Source of the DNA: Clitoria ternatea
Lineage: Eukaryota; Streptophyta; Magnoliopsida; Fabales; Fabaceae
DNA: 64,000 nt
Reading direction: 5' to 3'
Assembly: GCA_037962975.1 (NCBI GenBank)
Contig: CM075673.1
Span: forward strand, 157,686,667-157,750,666
Of this stretch, positions 44,150 through 56,035 are shown piece after piece (positions within the stretch are counted from its first letter, which is position 1; the number at the start of each line of letters is the position of its first letter). A program made the translations under genes and the position numbers. The notes beneath the pieces are model-generated. The model ran no database searches. It was not told the origin of the DNA and worked only from the letters and a program-made list of their open reading frames with translations.

Positions 44150-45060
44150 AGTGTTCATTTTGTAGCATAGGCCCTTGGTGTTCCAATCAAATATCTAAAG
44201 ATTCTCTTCACAACAGTGACATGAGATTTTTTAAAAAAGAAACTTGGAATCTTACACATAATCTTACTTTAAATATGATACATAGTCTACTCATTGTCAT
44301 GTAGAGCAAAGATCTAATTATTCCTATATATTTTTTCCTCAAATACAAGTTTGCCTTTTTCATCAAAATAAAAGTTAACTAAAAAAATGCATGGAAGTTG
44401 ACATGGGTTTAGCATCAAGCATTCCATATTTCTTAAGAAGATCTTTTGTATACTTTTCTTGATGATGAAATATTCTTGCTTAATCTAAAGTCCCAAGAAG
44501 AACTTTAGGGTACGTCATGCTCATCTGAAACTCCCCTTCATCGGATTTTAGAATTCCTTTCTCAAGTTTTCATTTGTTGATCCAAATATAATGTCATCAA
44601 CATAAATCTGAAATATCAGGAGGTTTTTATTCTGAATCTTTTTGAATAATGTGGTATCCACTTTTCCTCTTTGAAGCCATTTTGAATGAGAAAAGAACTT
44701 AGCTTTTCATACCAAGCTCTTAGAATTCATTTTAGTCCATTTAATGCCTTTGTAAGCTTAAAGATATGGCTAGGATATTTTTCATTTCTAGAGCGAAAAG
44801 GATGAACATAGACTTCATTGATAAAGCCACTTAGAAATGCCCTTTTGACTTCATTCTGAAATAACTTGAAGTTGTTAGAAGCTACAAAGACCACGAGGAT
44901 TCTAATTGCTTCCAATCCTGCTATTGGAGTAAAGATCTTATCATAATCAATGACTTCTTGCTAGTTGTATCCTTGAGCTACAAGTCTAGCCTTATTGCTG
45001 GTCACCTTTCCATCTTCATCCATCTTGTTTTTGAACACTCATCTAGTTCAATCACATCCT
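44150..45060 (-). pseudogene. Ty1/copia reverse transcriptase remnant
   Basis: Reading leftward from about 45060, the peptide pieces are KARLVAQGYN, PIAGLEAIRILVVFVASNNF, FQNEVKRAFLSGFINEVYVH, SHIFKLTKALNGLK, RAWYEKLSSFL and FRFMLMTLY. This is the order of a plant copia RT. Several stops and frameshifts break it. The region that should hold the YVDD catalytic box is degenerate. No flanking LTR pair is visible, so only a fragment survives. Confidence 0.8.
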
Positions 45061-45082
45061 AATTCTTAAGAAGTGGTACTAG

Positions 45083-46290
45083 ATGTTAGGGAATCCCTAG
45101 TGCATGAGCAGCGGAAATACAAGGATTCTCATAGGATTTGCAAAGTGTCGTGTTTCAAAGCATAAGACAAACATAAAAAAATTGCATTTTAGGATTACCT
45201 CTTGATGAAAATCGAATCAAAGCAGTCATAGCCTCGTCCTTTAGGAGTCCACACAAGTACTCCCACCAGAAATGCTACACCTTCCAAATGCTAGTTTGAC
45301 GGCGTGTAGCTTTTGCAACTTTTGCGTATTTTATGTCTCTTTTTGGTTAGCCGCCTATGAGCATCTTATGCTCTATTTATAGGCTTAGGTTTGACCTAAT
45401 TTGCTCTCTAAAGAGTGGGCTCCTTACTCATTCTAAATGAGTTAGGCCCAATAGTTTTATTTTAGTCCAACTAAAATAAAAAGCTATTTTCTGATGGGCT
45501 TACTCTATGTGTGTGACCCTATAGGTAAAATACTCGATTATATTAATAATAAACTATTTTATTATTAATATAAAATAAGAGCGGCATCTAACAATGCATC
45601 ATTATGTCTGAATATTATTTATTATCAACATAACCTATAAGTGATAATTATTTTATACGTTTGTTCCTTTTGTCACGATATCCTAATTGGGTCTAAAGCA
45701 TGGTCACGTCATCCTTGTACGGTCCAATTTATTTTACTTGATATCGGAGTAGACTTTATCCAAATAAATATCTAATATTTATTCTTTCTAGCATGGCCAT
45801 GCATTTCCTTAGTCTCACTCCATCAAGTGGCCTATAGATATCACTCCTGTCATATAGGAGAGACAAATCCCATCTACATCACTCACATCCCTCCGCATAA
45901 TTTGTTCATTTCCTAACGACAACCTTTATAGTCCTCTTGTTACAGAAGACGTTTGATTGCATTAAAACAACAAACTCCTTATATAGGAATTGTAGTGACT
46001 TCAGGTCAAAGGACTACATATACCATTATCACATTGAGAATCGTTTATGACATTCATGTAACGATCCATGCAATGTTCTCATGGTGGGTCTGTCCAGTAC
46101 ATCATTACTCTTAATGTGTACTCGTGTGAAGACTTGATATCATTTATATCCATGATTTGTGAGATCAGATCATCAGTACACTCACAAACTAGTCTTAATG
46201 TATTTACATGTCCCCATGTAAATAAACATTTTAGGAATAACCCTTATATGACCTATTACTCCAAGGATAAATAAAGGTTGTTAAACTATT
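45083..46290. repeat. LTR-like block, probably from a copia-type element
   Basis: It begins TGTTAGGGAATCCCTAGTGC and runs about 1.2 kb without coding potential. It contains segments (TGAGAATCGTTTATGACATTC, CTCATGGTGGGTCTGTCCAG, ACACTCACAAACTAGTCTTAATG) that I recall from repeated copia-type LTR or leader sequences in eudicots. The right boundary and TSD were not found. It could be a solo LTR or part of a larger decayed element. Confidence 0.4.
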
Positions 46291-46359
46291 TAACAAAAAA
46301 TGACTTATTCAAAATGATGTCACTAGTGCAAAAAGTACATACGAGGATAGGATATATAA

Positions 46360-46680
46360 CCACGGTTATGAGATAACCATGGTAAAAATAAACCCGGTAG
46401 CATTTTTGAAATTATGGGTGAAGGTTTTAACCACGGTTAATTATAACCGTGGTAATAGGTATGCTAAAAATTTTTAATTTTAATTTTAAAGCATCTACAA
46501 CTACGGTTTTTAGCCAACCGTGGTTATATGGTTTTTGCATTTTAAAATTAATTTCAAAAATTAGCTACAAGGACGGTTTCCCTTGGAACCGTGATAAAAG
46601 GTTGAGGCTATTACCACGGTTGCCCATTAAACCGTGATTATTGGAGTCTATTACCACGGTTCTTTGATAACCGTGGTCTA
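46360..46680. repeat. Palindromic subterminal repeats (ACCACGG ... CCGTGGT)
   Basis: About six dyads such as ACCACGGTTAATTATAACCG (46431 on), with variants CTACGGTTTTTAGCCAACCG and ACCACGGTTCTTTGATAACC. Each could form a short hairpin. They sit within 360 bp of the CACTA terminus. Confidence 0.8.
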
Positions 46681-46699
46681 TTCCTGACCTTTCATTTCT

Positions 46700-47060
46700 G
46701 CAACCTTTATTTCCCTCCTTGGTTTCCGCAACAGCTTTATTTCCCTCCTTGGTCTAAGCAAATATTTCATTTCCTTCTCCCTTCACTTCATATTCCATTT
46801 CATCTCTCTATCTTTGTCTCTCTTAATCTCTCCATCTTTGCATTTCCCTTCTCTTGCACGCTCTCCCCTCCTCCTCTCCATCTCTTGGTGCTATTGCATA
46901 CACGACGCACGACGCACGCTGGTGGTCTCCCTTCATCTCCATCCCTCCAGCTCTTGGCTGTCTTGCATGCACGACGCACGCTAGTGTTCATCTTCTCCAT
47001 CTCCATTCGAGCTATTCGCACGCTGTTCGTCTTCTCCTTCAGGTACGCTCTTTACTTTTT
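46700..47060 (+). other. C/T-rich leader with duplicated GACGCACGCT motifs
   Basis: A pyrimidine-rich stretch (TTTCCCTCCTTGG repeated twice) precedes direct repeats of CACGACGCACGCT at about 46910 and 46970. An open frame 46854-47066 ends at CAG|GTACGCTC, a plausible splice donor, so this may be a first exon. There is no recognisable protein. Confidence 0.3.
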
Positions 47061-47544
47061 TTTTAATCCATTCTTTAATTATATTATAGGAAATGTTGCC
47101 ATGATTAACTTTTATTTGGTTGCTTTCATGTAGTATGTATGAACACTAGCATAGTCATTATATATAGTTTCTGTAATTTTTAATTTTTTCTTTACTAAAA
47201 ATAACTCTAGCATAATCATTATGAATGCATAGTTTATAGTATTACAAGTGATTTTGTTAACCTCCCAAGTGTAAAAATTGAATACGTTAATAAAAAAAGA
47301 TAATTTTAGGAAGATATGAATGAAATTATTTCATTAGAAGTGCCCTTTTAATAAGAAAGTCTTAAGCTTAGTTGCTAAGGTTAACGAAAACCTTATATTT
47401 AATGGTAATTATCAATTTTTCTGTAGTTTAAAGTCCATGTTTAAAGTCCATTTAATGGTAATTATTATATATTATAACTTTAGAATACTTAAATTAAAAT
47501 TTTATAATGTATCTAATACTTAAAAGTATGTTATATATGTATCA

Positions 47545-48277
47545 TGATCTGTCCTGGACCGGGGTCAAGAGATCCGATCTCAAGCCAGTCACGAATAGTA
47601 TGTCAATACCGTCTAGTAGACCGGATATATGTGTAACCGATGTAGGTATCCGTTGTCCTTGAATGAGGAGAGCGGATTGGGCGTTCTGGAGATCCTTCAC
47701 ACCGACCTAACGCGTTGAAGTGGGCGAATGGTGGTGTCACCTGCAAAGATTCTCCGACGCTCAAGTCAGTGATTATATTCCAAGTAAGGAATGTATTCAG
47801 AGAGGAATCAGTCGTAAAAGTGCTGAAGAAGAAGCCCTCTGACTTCAATCATGAAGTTAGTTCATATACCTGATTGGCTCGATTAACGAGGACTCGTTGG
47901 TGGGGAACCACCAACTCCCATTAGCATTATTATATTGCGCACTTACCTGCATGATTGGGTCAAGTGGCTGTTTTATATTGAGCATAGAGAATGTAGACTA
48001 GGATTAGGGAACAAGTTGACCATTCCCGTGAGCAGAATTTGGCTCGTAGTGCAGGGAATTATTGATCGATCCCTGTAGCAACAATCCTTGTCTTTTGCAC
48101 AGTGTCGTGTGTGTTGTCCGGTGTCATGGTGTTATCCTGAACAACCGGTATAGGGAGAACGCCTGATACGGAATTACAGTCCGGATGTATACCGATGACA
48201 CCGGTTACATGTAGATGTCTTATCAAAGACGTTGAAATATGTATAGCAGATCGGATACCGGTATTGAGACCGAATCA
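47545..48277 (-). repeat. 3' LTR of the Tat element
   Basis: 733 bp. Starts TGATCTGTCCTGGACCGGGG and ends ACCGAATCA in plus-strand reading. Same sequence as 63086-63818 as far as checked by eye. An 81-aa open frame in it has no known features. Confidence 0.95.
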
Positions 48278-49263
48278 TATGTCCCCTAGCTTGTGTGAGG
48301 GACTGAATAGTTGTTCACATAAGCTACTCAACCTGCGAGAGGTCTTAATATCGGTAAGCTTACGTGTGTAACAGTTCCTTAGCATCTGTTGTCATTCGTA
48401 AAGAACCGCTCTGAATTTAATAAAAAAGACCTTTCGGTACTGTCACAACGGATTCAGACAAAGATTCGTTGTGTGAGAATTTCAAGAGTTTATTGGAATT
48501 GAAAGCTCTTGAAGTTCGTGTAACGGCTGTAAAGCGTAAATTGCGTTGCATGATTAGACATTAATGCTTTTAATCACGTGGGCAAGCAATTATTGCGTCT
48601 GTGATGAAAATCTCATTAACCGTCGTTTTGGGCTTAATGGGCCTGAAGTTTTCAAAACTTTTGGGCCTAGTGGATAGCCCTTTGCTGAGTCGCTATCGTT
48701 TTGGCGCCCAAGAATTTGGAACGGTTGTGTCGTTTCGCTTGTGAACAGGTACGTTTTATCGAGAACGACACAACTTCAAGAGGAGGTAACCGGTCCTCTT
48801 TGTTTCCTATAAAAGGAATACTTAGTGGATTCTGGGTTCCACTTGCTTTTGTTTTCTCAACGAAACTCTGCAGAAATTTTGCAAGGAAGTTTGCTGCCTA
48901 CATTGCGAGGGTTCTTTCGTTCCTCAAATTCATCACTGTCATTTGAGGTAATTATCTCTTCCTTGTTGCTCTAGTTTCGCTTTGGTTTGCTACTCGTAGT
49001 TATAGAAAGTAGGCTTCATCTAAAGGGGGGGATCAGTTTCCCTCAACCCTAATAGTCGTGGGGAAGAATCCTTGTGATTCTTCCTAAGACTGAACCGCGT
49101 CGCTCAGAAAGGGGATCTTACTCACTGCGGGAAGTGACCTTTCCCTTCTCAGAGTCGCCCTCTGATTGTAATTGCTTTCAAAATACAGTGAGTAATGATT
49201 GCAACTTTCTGATGACATTTTATTTCTTATCGTAGATTAAGGAGTTCGGTCTAGATATTTCCA
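48278..49263 (+). promoter_or_regulatory. Upstream region of antisense gene 1
   Basis: A TATA box TATAAAAG sits at 48808-48815 and the ATG at 49264. A possible 5'-UTR intron runs from GTAATTATC (about 48948) to TTATCGTAG (about 49235). The layout suggests that the antisense gene has its own promoter rather than using the LTR. The sequence next to the LTR (ATGTCCCCTAGC on plus) is the purine-rich tract on the minus strand. Confidence 0.5.
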
Positions 49264-51538
49264 ATGGCAACTGGAGAAGGATCTTCTGGAGATAGCGCCA
49301 TTTCGAAAACAGCAGAAGGTCTCTACAGCGTAGTTGCCTCGAGGCTAAATTGGGAGGAGGTTCAGGCTAAATGGCCTTTCTGCTGGGTGTCTAGTGAGTT
49401 TAAGGAATTGGCCTCCCGACATGCGGATGAGGAGGGATCCCGGATCCAGCCGAGGTTTACTTTGAGTACGGATGAAGAGACAAAGAAGTGGTATAGGGTT
49501 TATGCACCACTTCCGACAGAGCGGATATGCCACGTCGTCCCTAATGACCGCTCTGTATACATGTATGACTTTATTTTCCATAATCTGGGAGTTCGTTTTC
49601 CTCTAACCGAACTCCAGATGGGTGTTTTGAGGTTTCTGAACTGTGCACCCTCCCAACTTCATCCCAACGGTTGGGGCCTCATCCGAGCTCTCGAAGTGCT
49701 TGGGGAGCACTTCAATTTCACGCCAACAGTAGCGATGCTGTTCTACTACACTCAGGTAGTTCGTAGGGCGAATAAGCAAGGCGGAGTTGGTCTGGTGACA
49801 CTCCGGACTCTCTGTTCCTTTGTGAACTTTGGGTCTTACACGGATTCTGCCAAGGTTGACGGGAAGTCCTTCAAGACTTACTTCACTCGCATCTCCATTA
49901 AGAAGGGCAAACCAAAATTTTGGAAGGATGAAGAGGACGTTGACAAATTTCCCCTGAGCTGGACACACAAGCATTTCCTCTTGAGCTCACACGCGTACTA
50001 CACTGATCAATCCGATCTGTCTCGTGAGACATCGAGAGTGTTGTTCGCGCTTGAATCGCACACTACAGGTCGTCACGTCTTTTCGTGTAGGCGTCTACTA
50101 AGTAGCTCAAGCGGAGTCCGGGAGGAATATTTGCGTACTTCTCGTTTTATTTCATCTTTCCTCCTTTATCAAATATATATAGAATATTTGCAGTTGCTGA
50201 CATCTTGTGTTTATTCATATAGGTGAAATAGAACAGCAAACTCCAGAAATGGACAAATTGAAGAAATTCAAGGCAGCTGGTAAATCCGTTACCCGTGAGA
50301 ATGAAGTGAAGCCCAGGCCCTCAACCAAGGATCGTCCTGAGGTAATCATCTTGACCTCGGATGCTGAAGGGGATATCCCACTGGTTGAGGGTGGTTCATC
50401 CGATGCTGGCGCAGCCTTAGGTCAGCCTCCAGTTACTGAGAGGAGAAGAAAGATCCATAACGATCCTGCAAGGCGTCAGTCTAAGAAACAAAGGACTTCG
50501 GAGGATAAAGCTGTTGAAGCCTCGGAAGGGATTGGTGCTCCCTCCGATCTCAATAAAGGCACTGCTGCTGGGGTTTCTGGATCAGGGCCGACCTCCTTCC
50601 CAACGACCTCGTTTCTTACCCCCTTCCTCTCCTATGAAGGTTCTACTCCTGCCACTCTTCCACCACCGATGTACAAACTCCGGCCTACGCTTAGTGTTAA
50701 AGAAATTGAAGAAGCGTGTGAGGCCGGAAGGTGGCAGCTAGCCGAACTTGCTGGATTGCTATCTTCTGTCAGCGAGTTGGCTAAGAACGTCGACAAGGTT
50801 GAGGAGCTGAGTGACAAATTAGAAGAGCTCAACCTTTCCTCAGACAAGGACAAAGCCGCCATGAAGTTAATGGAAGATCGTCTTAACAAGTCTAAGGAGT
50901 TTGGGGATCTCATAAGTAAAGAGAATCTCAAGCTCAAAGGCGATCTTAAAAACTTGGAAGGCAAAGTGGCTGAGCAGGAGGAAGAACTCCGTAGCAGCCA
51001 GGATAAAAATAAGGCTGATGCTGAGGAATGGTCTCAAAGGGAGAAGAAGCTCCTTCTTGAGATAGAGGAACTGAAGGCTAGGAAAGTGGAGCCCGAGATA
51101 TCTAGTGAGGAGCTGTCCAAGTTGCGGGGAGAATTGGCTACAGTGAAAGCTGAGAGAGAAGAGGCTGTTGACATATGCAGCCGAGCTGTTGAAGAGTCCT
51201 TCGGCCTAGCCATACGCCAAGTCTTCTACCGCAACCCCACTGCGAAACTTAACCTTTATGGGATGGATCCGTACTATGAATTCCATGAGGGAAAGTTAGT
51301 CGCAGTGGTGGATGGTCGTCACGAAGATCCACCGACGTCCTTATATGGTTTGGCCCCTCTTCCTGAGGGTCAATCTATGGGACCTGACTACGTCTTTCCT
51401 GCGTCCGAGGTTCCCTCTTCTGAAGAAAGGGCTGAGGCTCCTGGAGGTGAGACTCATGCGGAGGTTCTAAAGGAAGGAGCACAAGAGCCCAGTGCTGAAG
51501 AGGCACAAAAAACTGAAGAACAGATTCCTCCTCAGTAA
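49264..51538 (+). CDS. Antisense ORF 1 of the Tat element (Transposase_28 / putative gypsy-type domain), intact
   Basis: Two exons, 49264-50134 and 50223-51538, join at GT...AG to give 2187 nt (728 aa) in one frame. The N-terminal part (about residues 20-290) contains YMYDFIFHNLGVRFPLTELQ, MGVLRFLNCAPSQLHPNG and YYTQVVRRANK, characteristic of the Pfam Transposase_28 domain found in plant gypsy elements. A low-complexity linker, a Lys/Glu-rich predicted coiled coil (about residues 470-620) and a conserved block (ESFGLAIRQVFYRNP, DPYYEFHEGKLVAVVD) follow. It runs opposite to gag-pol. The function is unknown; despite the domain name there is no evidence of transposase activity. The same gene is repeated in decayed form at 53470-56035. 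Confidence 0.8.
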
Positions 51539-51989
51539 TTTTGTTTTTATTTACATGTATAGTTGTGTACCGGGATCAACTCCGGATTTTAAACTATTGT
51601 ATGTAATTTCATTTCAATGAATGAGTTTTGATTGAAGAAATTTGTCTTCGTCGTTTCATGTATATTTAAATCGTTTCTAATCCGTTCTGTATAATTAATC
51701 TTAAGGCCGGATTGAAATAATAGCCTCGGAAGATTAAACAACGAATAAAATTTAGAACGGATAAATATATACATGTCCCCAAGTGTGTATTAAGAAGAAG
51801 GTGCCTGTCTTTGGGGCGTGATCCTTAATTCTTTTGGGGAAAGATGGGTCGATCCGCTGTTTAGCAAAGTAGTGTAACAGGACGGATGACTGCTTCTAAT
51901 CCGTAATATTCTTACAGGAGATGATAATATTGTTCCAAGTTTAGGGAACTGCAAGGAAGTGGTGTTTGAGTCCTTTATCATAAGGATGA
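51539..51989. other. 3' flank of antisense ORF 1
   Basis: Probable 3' UTR with GTGTACCGGGATCAACTCCGG, repeated in similar form after antisense ORF 2 at about 56080. No gene. Confidence 0.5.
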
Positions 51990-52770
51990 TGATGGGAGTT
52001 TTTTCTACACCAGGAGTTACGTCGTTGTATCACAGAATAGGTGATAAAGAGTATCCGTCCTGGGAGAATACCACTAGAAAGCGAAAGTGCGGACTGACTT
52101 TCGGAATTTTCCATCATAAAGATGATTATGAGTATTGATCATGCCAGGTGTTTTATCATTAAATCACTTTATAAGTGATTGAGATCATCCGTCTTGGGGA
52201 TGTATACGATACCAGGAACTACATCATCAGGTCGCATATTAGGTGATTGAGATCATCCGTCCTTTGGGTGTGTATGGCGCCAGGAGTTACATCGTCAGAT
52301 CACAGCATGGGTGATTGAGATCATCCGTCCTGGGCAGGTACACTGCGTTAGGAGTTACATCATCATATCACATAATGGGTGACTGAGGTTATCCGTTCTG
52401 GAAAAGTACACATCGTCAAGAGTTACATCGTCAGATCACAGATTAAGTGGTTTAGATAATCCATCCTGGAGACATTTTTCAATCGTAGGAATACGGATTG
52501 AGTGAATACTTTCAGAATGATGATGAGAATTGTTCATACCAGGAGTTACATCGTCGACTCACTGAATAAGTGATTGAGATCATCCGTCCTGGAATGATTA
52601 TTGGAGTTCTTCATACCAGGAGTTACGTCGCCGAATCACTGAATAAGTGATTGAGATCATCCGTCCTGGTGTGATTATTGGAGTTCTTCGTACCAGGAGT
52701 TACATCATCGAATCACTGAATAAGTGATTGAGATCATCCGTCCTGGTGAATTTTTCCAATCAAGGGAGTG
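51990..52770. repeat. Tandem repeats with dyads (CAGGAGTTACATCGTC ... GATCATCCGTCCTGG)
   Basis: About nine imperfect units, ~60-80 bp apart. Each begins with CCAGGAGTTACATCRTC and ends in GAGATCATCCGTCCTGG, with a small dyad such as AATCACTGAATAAGTGATT in the middle. Two more units occur at 57241-57370. The terminal CCAGGA/TCCTGG also pairs across each unit, so longer hairpins are possible. Tandem repeats are common in the 3' part of Tat elements. Confidence 0.85.
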
Positions 52771-53469
52771 CGGATTCAATTGCCAATTTTCGCTCCATCC
52801 GAAATCCGAGTCTTACCTCTACTAGCCCCCTAGCTGATGTGAGGAAGCAGTTGACTTGCTCGTATGAGCTATATTGATCATAGTACGTCTGGATTTCGGA
52901 TTTGCACCGAAGTGTAAATATCCGTTCTGGGAACCATGTTCCGTAGTGATGAAATTTTAAGGGCGGATTCGACAATGGAAATATCAGAAGTTTATCGAAT
53001 TTCGCAACCCTTGGTATTCGGGTAATGGTGGCCACGTTTCTAATGATTGGACATTTAACGCCTTAATTCACGTGGGCGCGCCATTATTGCATTAAGTGCG
53101 CATGTCTTAGTAACTGTCACGCATAGTTTTGTTGGGCCTAATATTTGGTTTTAATAGGCCCATTTCGATGGCTCTGTGACAAAATGATGGCATTTTCGCG
53201 CCTTGATGTACTAAATGACAATTTTGGTCCACTAAACGGGGAGTCGTTTAGGGGTAAACGACAGATTGTGTTTAGTGGGTATTTGAAAAATTTTGGTGCC
53301 CTGATATAGGCATATTTGGCAATCTCAGTTACCATTTCTTCTTGCTTCCTTGACGAACCTCTACGAAAGTTCCAAGAAGTTCTTCGTGTCCACCTCTGTG
53401 AATTTCAATTCACTATCCTTAGGTAACCACTTTCCCTTCATTTTCAGTTTCTCTTTTCAATATTTGAGA
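52771..53469 (+). other. Upstream region of antisense ORF 2
   Basis: Non-coding. It contains GGGCCTAATATTTGG and GGCCCATTTCGATGG, comparable with the GGGCTTAATGGGCC motif upstream of antisense ORF 1. A short GTAACC...TTTTCAG stretch (about 53421-53448) could be a 5'-UTR intron. No strong TATA box was found. Confidence 0.4.
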
Positions 53470-56035
53470 ATGCCTAGGAAGGGTGTTAGCTTCAGTGACG
53501 TTGGCCCTAGAGAAAGAGGAGGAAGGGCTTTGACTCAAAACCCTAGCGTTCGTGGTGGGAGGATCCCAGTGATCCTTCAGTCGAGGCCACGAAATACAGA
53601 GAGGGAAGGGTCGCAATATCAAAGGGGAAGGGTGATTATACCCTCTTCAGGGTCTCCCTCCTCCAGTGAGAGTGTCGAGAGTGGGGATTTATATGTCTCT
53701 GATGATGTGGAATTTTATCGCAGCATCAAGGCTTTCACAATGGTGACAAAGAAAGCTACTGGGAGGAAGTCGTCTAGAGGGGAACCTCCTTCCGAGAAGT
53801 ATATCTTGAAGACCCAATCCGGCCTCTGCAATGTGGTTGCACACCGGATAGATTGGGTGAAATTCCAGCAGAAACGCCCATTCAGCTGGGTAGCTGAGGA
53901 GTTTCGTGAAATAGAATCAGTTCACGCTCAAAAGGGGGGAGCGGAGTTGGAGCCGCGTTTCTCAGTCTTCAAGAAGGATAAATACAAGAAGTGCTTCATG
54001 GTGATAGCCCCGTTGCCATCCGATCGAATTTGTCATATCCCGGACGAAAGGTCCTTGTATATGTATGACTTTTTATTTTTGAACCTTGGTGTGCGGTTTC
54101 CCCTTTCGAAGTTTCAGATGGGGGTTCTGAGATTCCTGGACTGTGCTCCTTTACAGCTTCACCCCAACGGATGAGGATTAGTCCGCTCTCTTGAGGTGCT
54201 TGGGGAGCACTTCAACTTCAAGCCGACGGTGGCCATGCTCTTTTATTTTGCCCAAGTGGTCCGTCGTGCAAATAAAGAGAAGGGGGGAGTGAGCTTGATA
54301 TCCCTCCGGACTCTCTCAAAGGTTATCAACTTTGAGGCGTACACTGACTCCGCCAAAGTTGATGGACATTCATTCAAGTCTTATTTCACGAAGATTAGCG
54401 TTCACCCTGACGAGTCAGTTTTTTGGTTAACTGAAGATGGGCTTCCGAAGTTCCCAGTGGCTTGGACGCATGAACACTTTTTGCTGACCTCCCAGGCATA
54501 CTACACTGAGGAGGATGAACTAAGCCCGTCTTCAGTTTCCGTTCTCTCTGCCCTTCAATCTTACACCGCCTCGCATTAATTTTTCTCTTGCAGGCGTTTG
54601 TTAGGATCGTGGTCTACCCGCGAGGAATATCTGCGTAATTTTCCTGCTAATATTCATATTTTGTCATATCATGCCTTGAAGTATTTGATTTCTAACCGTA
54701 TTGCTTGGTTTTGCAGTTGAAATTGAAGCTGCGTCTCCAGAGATGGAAAAACTGAAGGGGCTCAAAGCTGGAGCGAATTCCGTGGCAGCTGAAAATGACA
54801 TTCAGGCGAAACGGAATTCGAAGAAAGCTACAGCGGAGACCATCATTTTAACCTCATCTGCTGGTGACGATATTCCCTTACTGGAGGGCGGATCTGAGAG
54901 GGTGGCGGCTGAGAAGGTCGGAGAGAAGAAGAAAACTATAAAACGTGGTTCCTCAAGAACCTCGGATCGTCAACCCTCTCCGAAAAAACAAAAAATTTCA
55001 AGTGAGAGTGCTGATCCGGTGTCTTCAAAGGGAAAGAAAGTGGAAAGATCCGCTTTGGATGCAGGGTCCACTCCGGATGCTCCTGGCGACGGGATCACTT
55101 ATGGTGCAAAGCCAATAACGACTTACTTTGCACCAAAAGTTACTCGCCCCCTTCAAAGTAGCTCCGGTCTTGCACAATATCTGGTATACGAGGGTTCTGT
55201 TCCTGAGGTCGTTCCTGAGACTCCGTACAAGTTGAAGCCCTCATTGATGAGCGATGAAGTAGCCAAAGCTTGCGATGCCGGACAGAAGCACCTGGCAGAA
55301 TTATCCGGGCTCCTAAGATCGGTTCGCAAGCTTCCAGAAGAGAATGAGAGGCTGAGCTCGTTGGTTGGCAAGGTTAATGACCTTAGCGTTGCTGCTGCTA
55401 AGGACAAGGCAACCATCCTTCGTTTAGAAAGTAAATTAGAAGCTTCCAAAGAGGAAGGATATAAGAAGGATGAAGAAATTGTCAGGCTAAAACATCTTGC
55501 CAAGGAGTTGGAGGCCCAAGTAGCTGATCAAAAGAAAATCAATTCCGACCTCCACTCCGGTTTCTGTGCGGAGAAGGAACGCTCTTCAAAGCTGGAAGAG
55601 GAGTTTGAGGAAGTCAAAGTTGTTTATGCTCGAGGAACCGAAGATTGGTCGCGTAAGGAGAAGGAGCTGCTCTCAAAGTTGGCGGACACAAAAGCGGAAT
55701 TTGACGAGGCTGTGGATATGTGCGATCAGGCAGTCAAGGAATCCTTTGGGTTGGCTGTTCGTCAAATTCAATACCGGAATCCCAAGGTGAAACTTAATCT
55801 GAATGGTATTGACCCGTTCTATGAGTTTCATCAAGGGAAACTGGTGGCCATAGTTGATAAGCGTCGTGAAAGTCCGCCTAGCACTCCTTATAAGTTCGCT
55901 CCTTTACCTGCAGGCCAATCGATGGGACCTTTATTCCTGAAGCCCATAAGCACAGGAACGAGCTCTCGCACTGAAGAAGGCAAGGCCGGAGGCAAAGGCA
56001 AAGGGAAAGAAGGAGATTCAAGCCAGAGAAAGTAG
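53470..56035 (+). pseudogene. Antisense ORF 2 of the Tat element (Transposase_28-type), two in-frame stops
   Basis: Exons 53470-54634 and 54717-56035 join in frame (828 codons), at the same intron position as in antisense ORF 1. An in-frame TGA at 54172-54174 replaces the Trp of HPNGWGL, and a TAA at 54577-54579 falls where copy 1 has Val. The N-terminus has about 110 extra residues (MPRKGVSFSDVGPRERGG..., Arg/Gly- and Ser-rich). The domain blocks (SLYMYDFLFLNLGVRFPLS, MGVLRFLDCAPLQLHPNG), the coiled coil, and the C-terminal block (ESFGLAVRQIQYRNP, DPFYEFHQGKLVAIVD) are conserved. It was copied within the element before its last insertion, or captured from a related element, and then decayed. 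A start at 53350 is open but adds residues unlike copy 1. Confidence 0.8.

Larger units (their letters stand above)
46321..47544 (+). mobile_element. Terminal region of a second CACTA-type element
   Basis: CACTAGTGCAAAAAGTAC at 46321 is a typical CACTA terminus. It is followed by subterminal repeats with ACCACGG/CCGTGGT dyads to about 46680. After that come T/C-rich leader sequence and AT-rich sequence to the Tat insertion at 47545. The element resumes at 63819 and runs off the right edge. No transposase coding sequence is inside the window, so whether it is autonomous is unknown. Confidence 0.75.

Noticed and set aside
47603..47848. 81-aa open frame present in both Tat LTRs
   Set aside because: Antisense or LTR shadow that recurs only because the LTRs are identical; no domain.
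50068..50090. A 22-nt intron in antisense ORF 1 (GTCGTC...GTGTAG)
   Set aside because: Too short for plant splicing. The frame is open without it and aligns with antisense ORF 2, where the same place carries a stop codon.
51990..52770. CRISPR-like array
   Set aside because: Units are imperfect and the spacing irregular. Spacers are themselves related, no cas genes are present and the setting is a plant retrotransposon.
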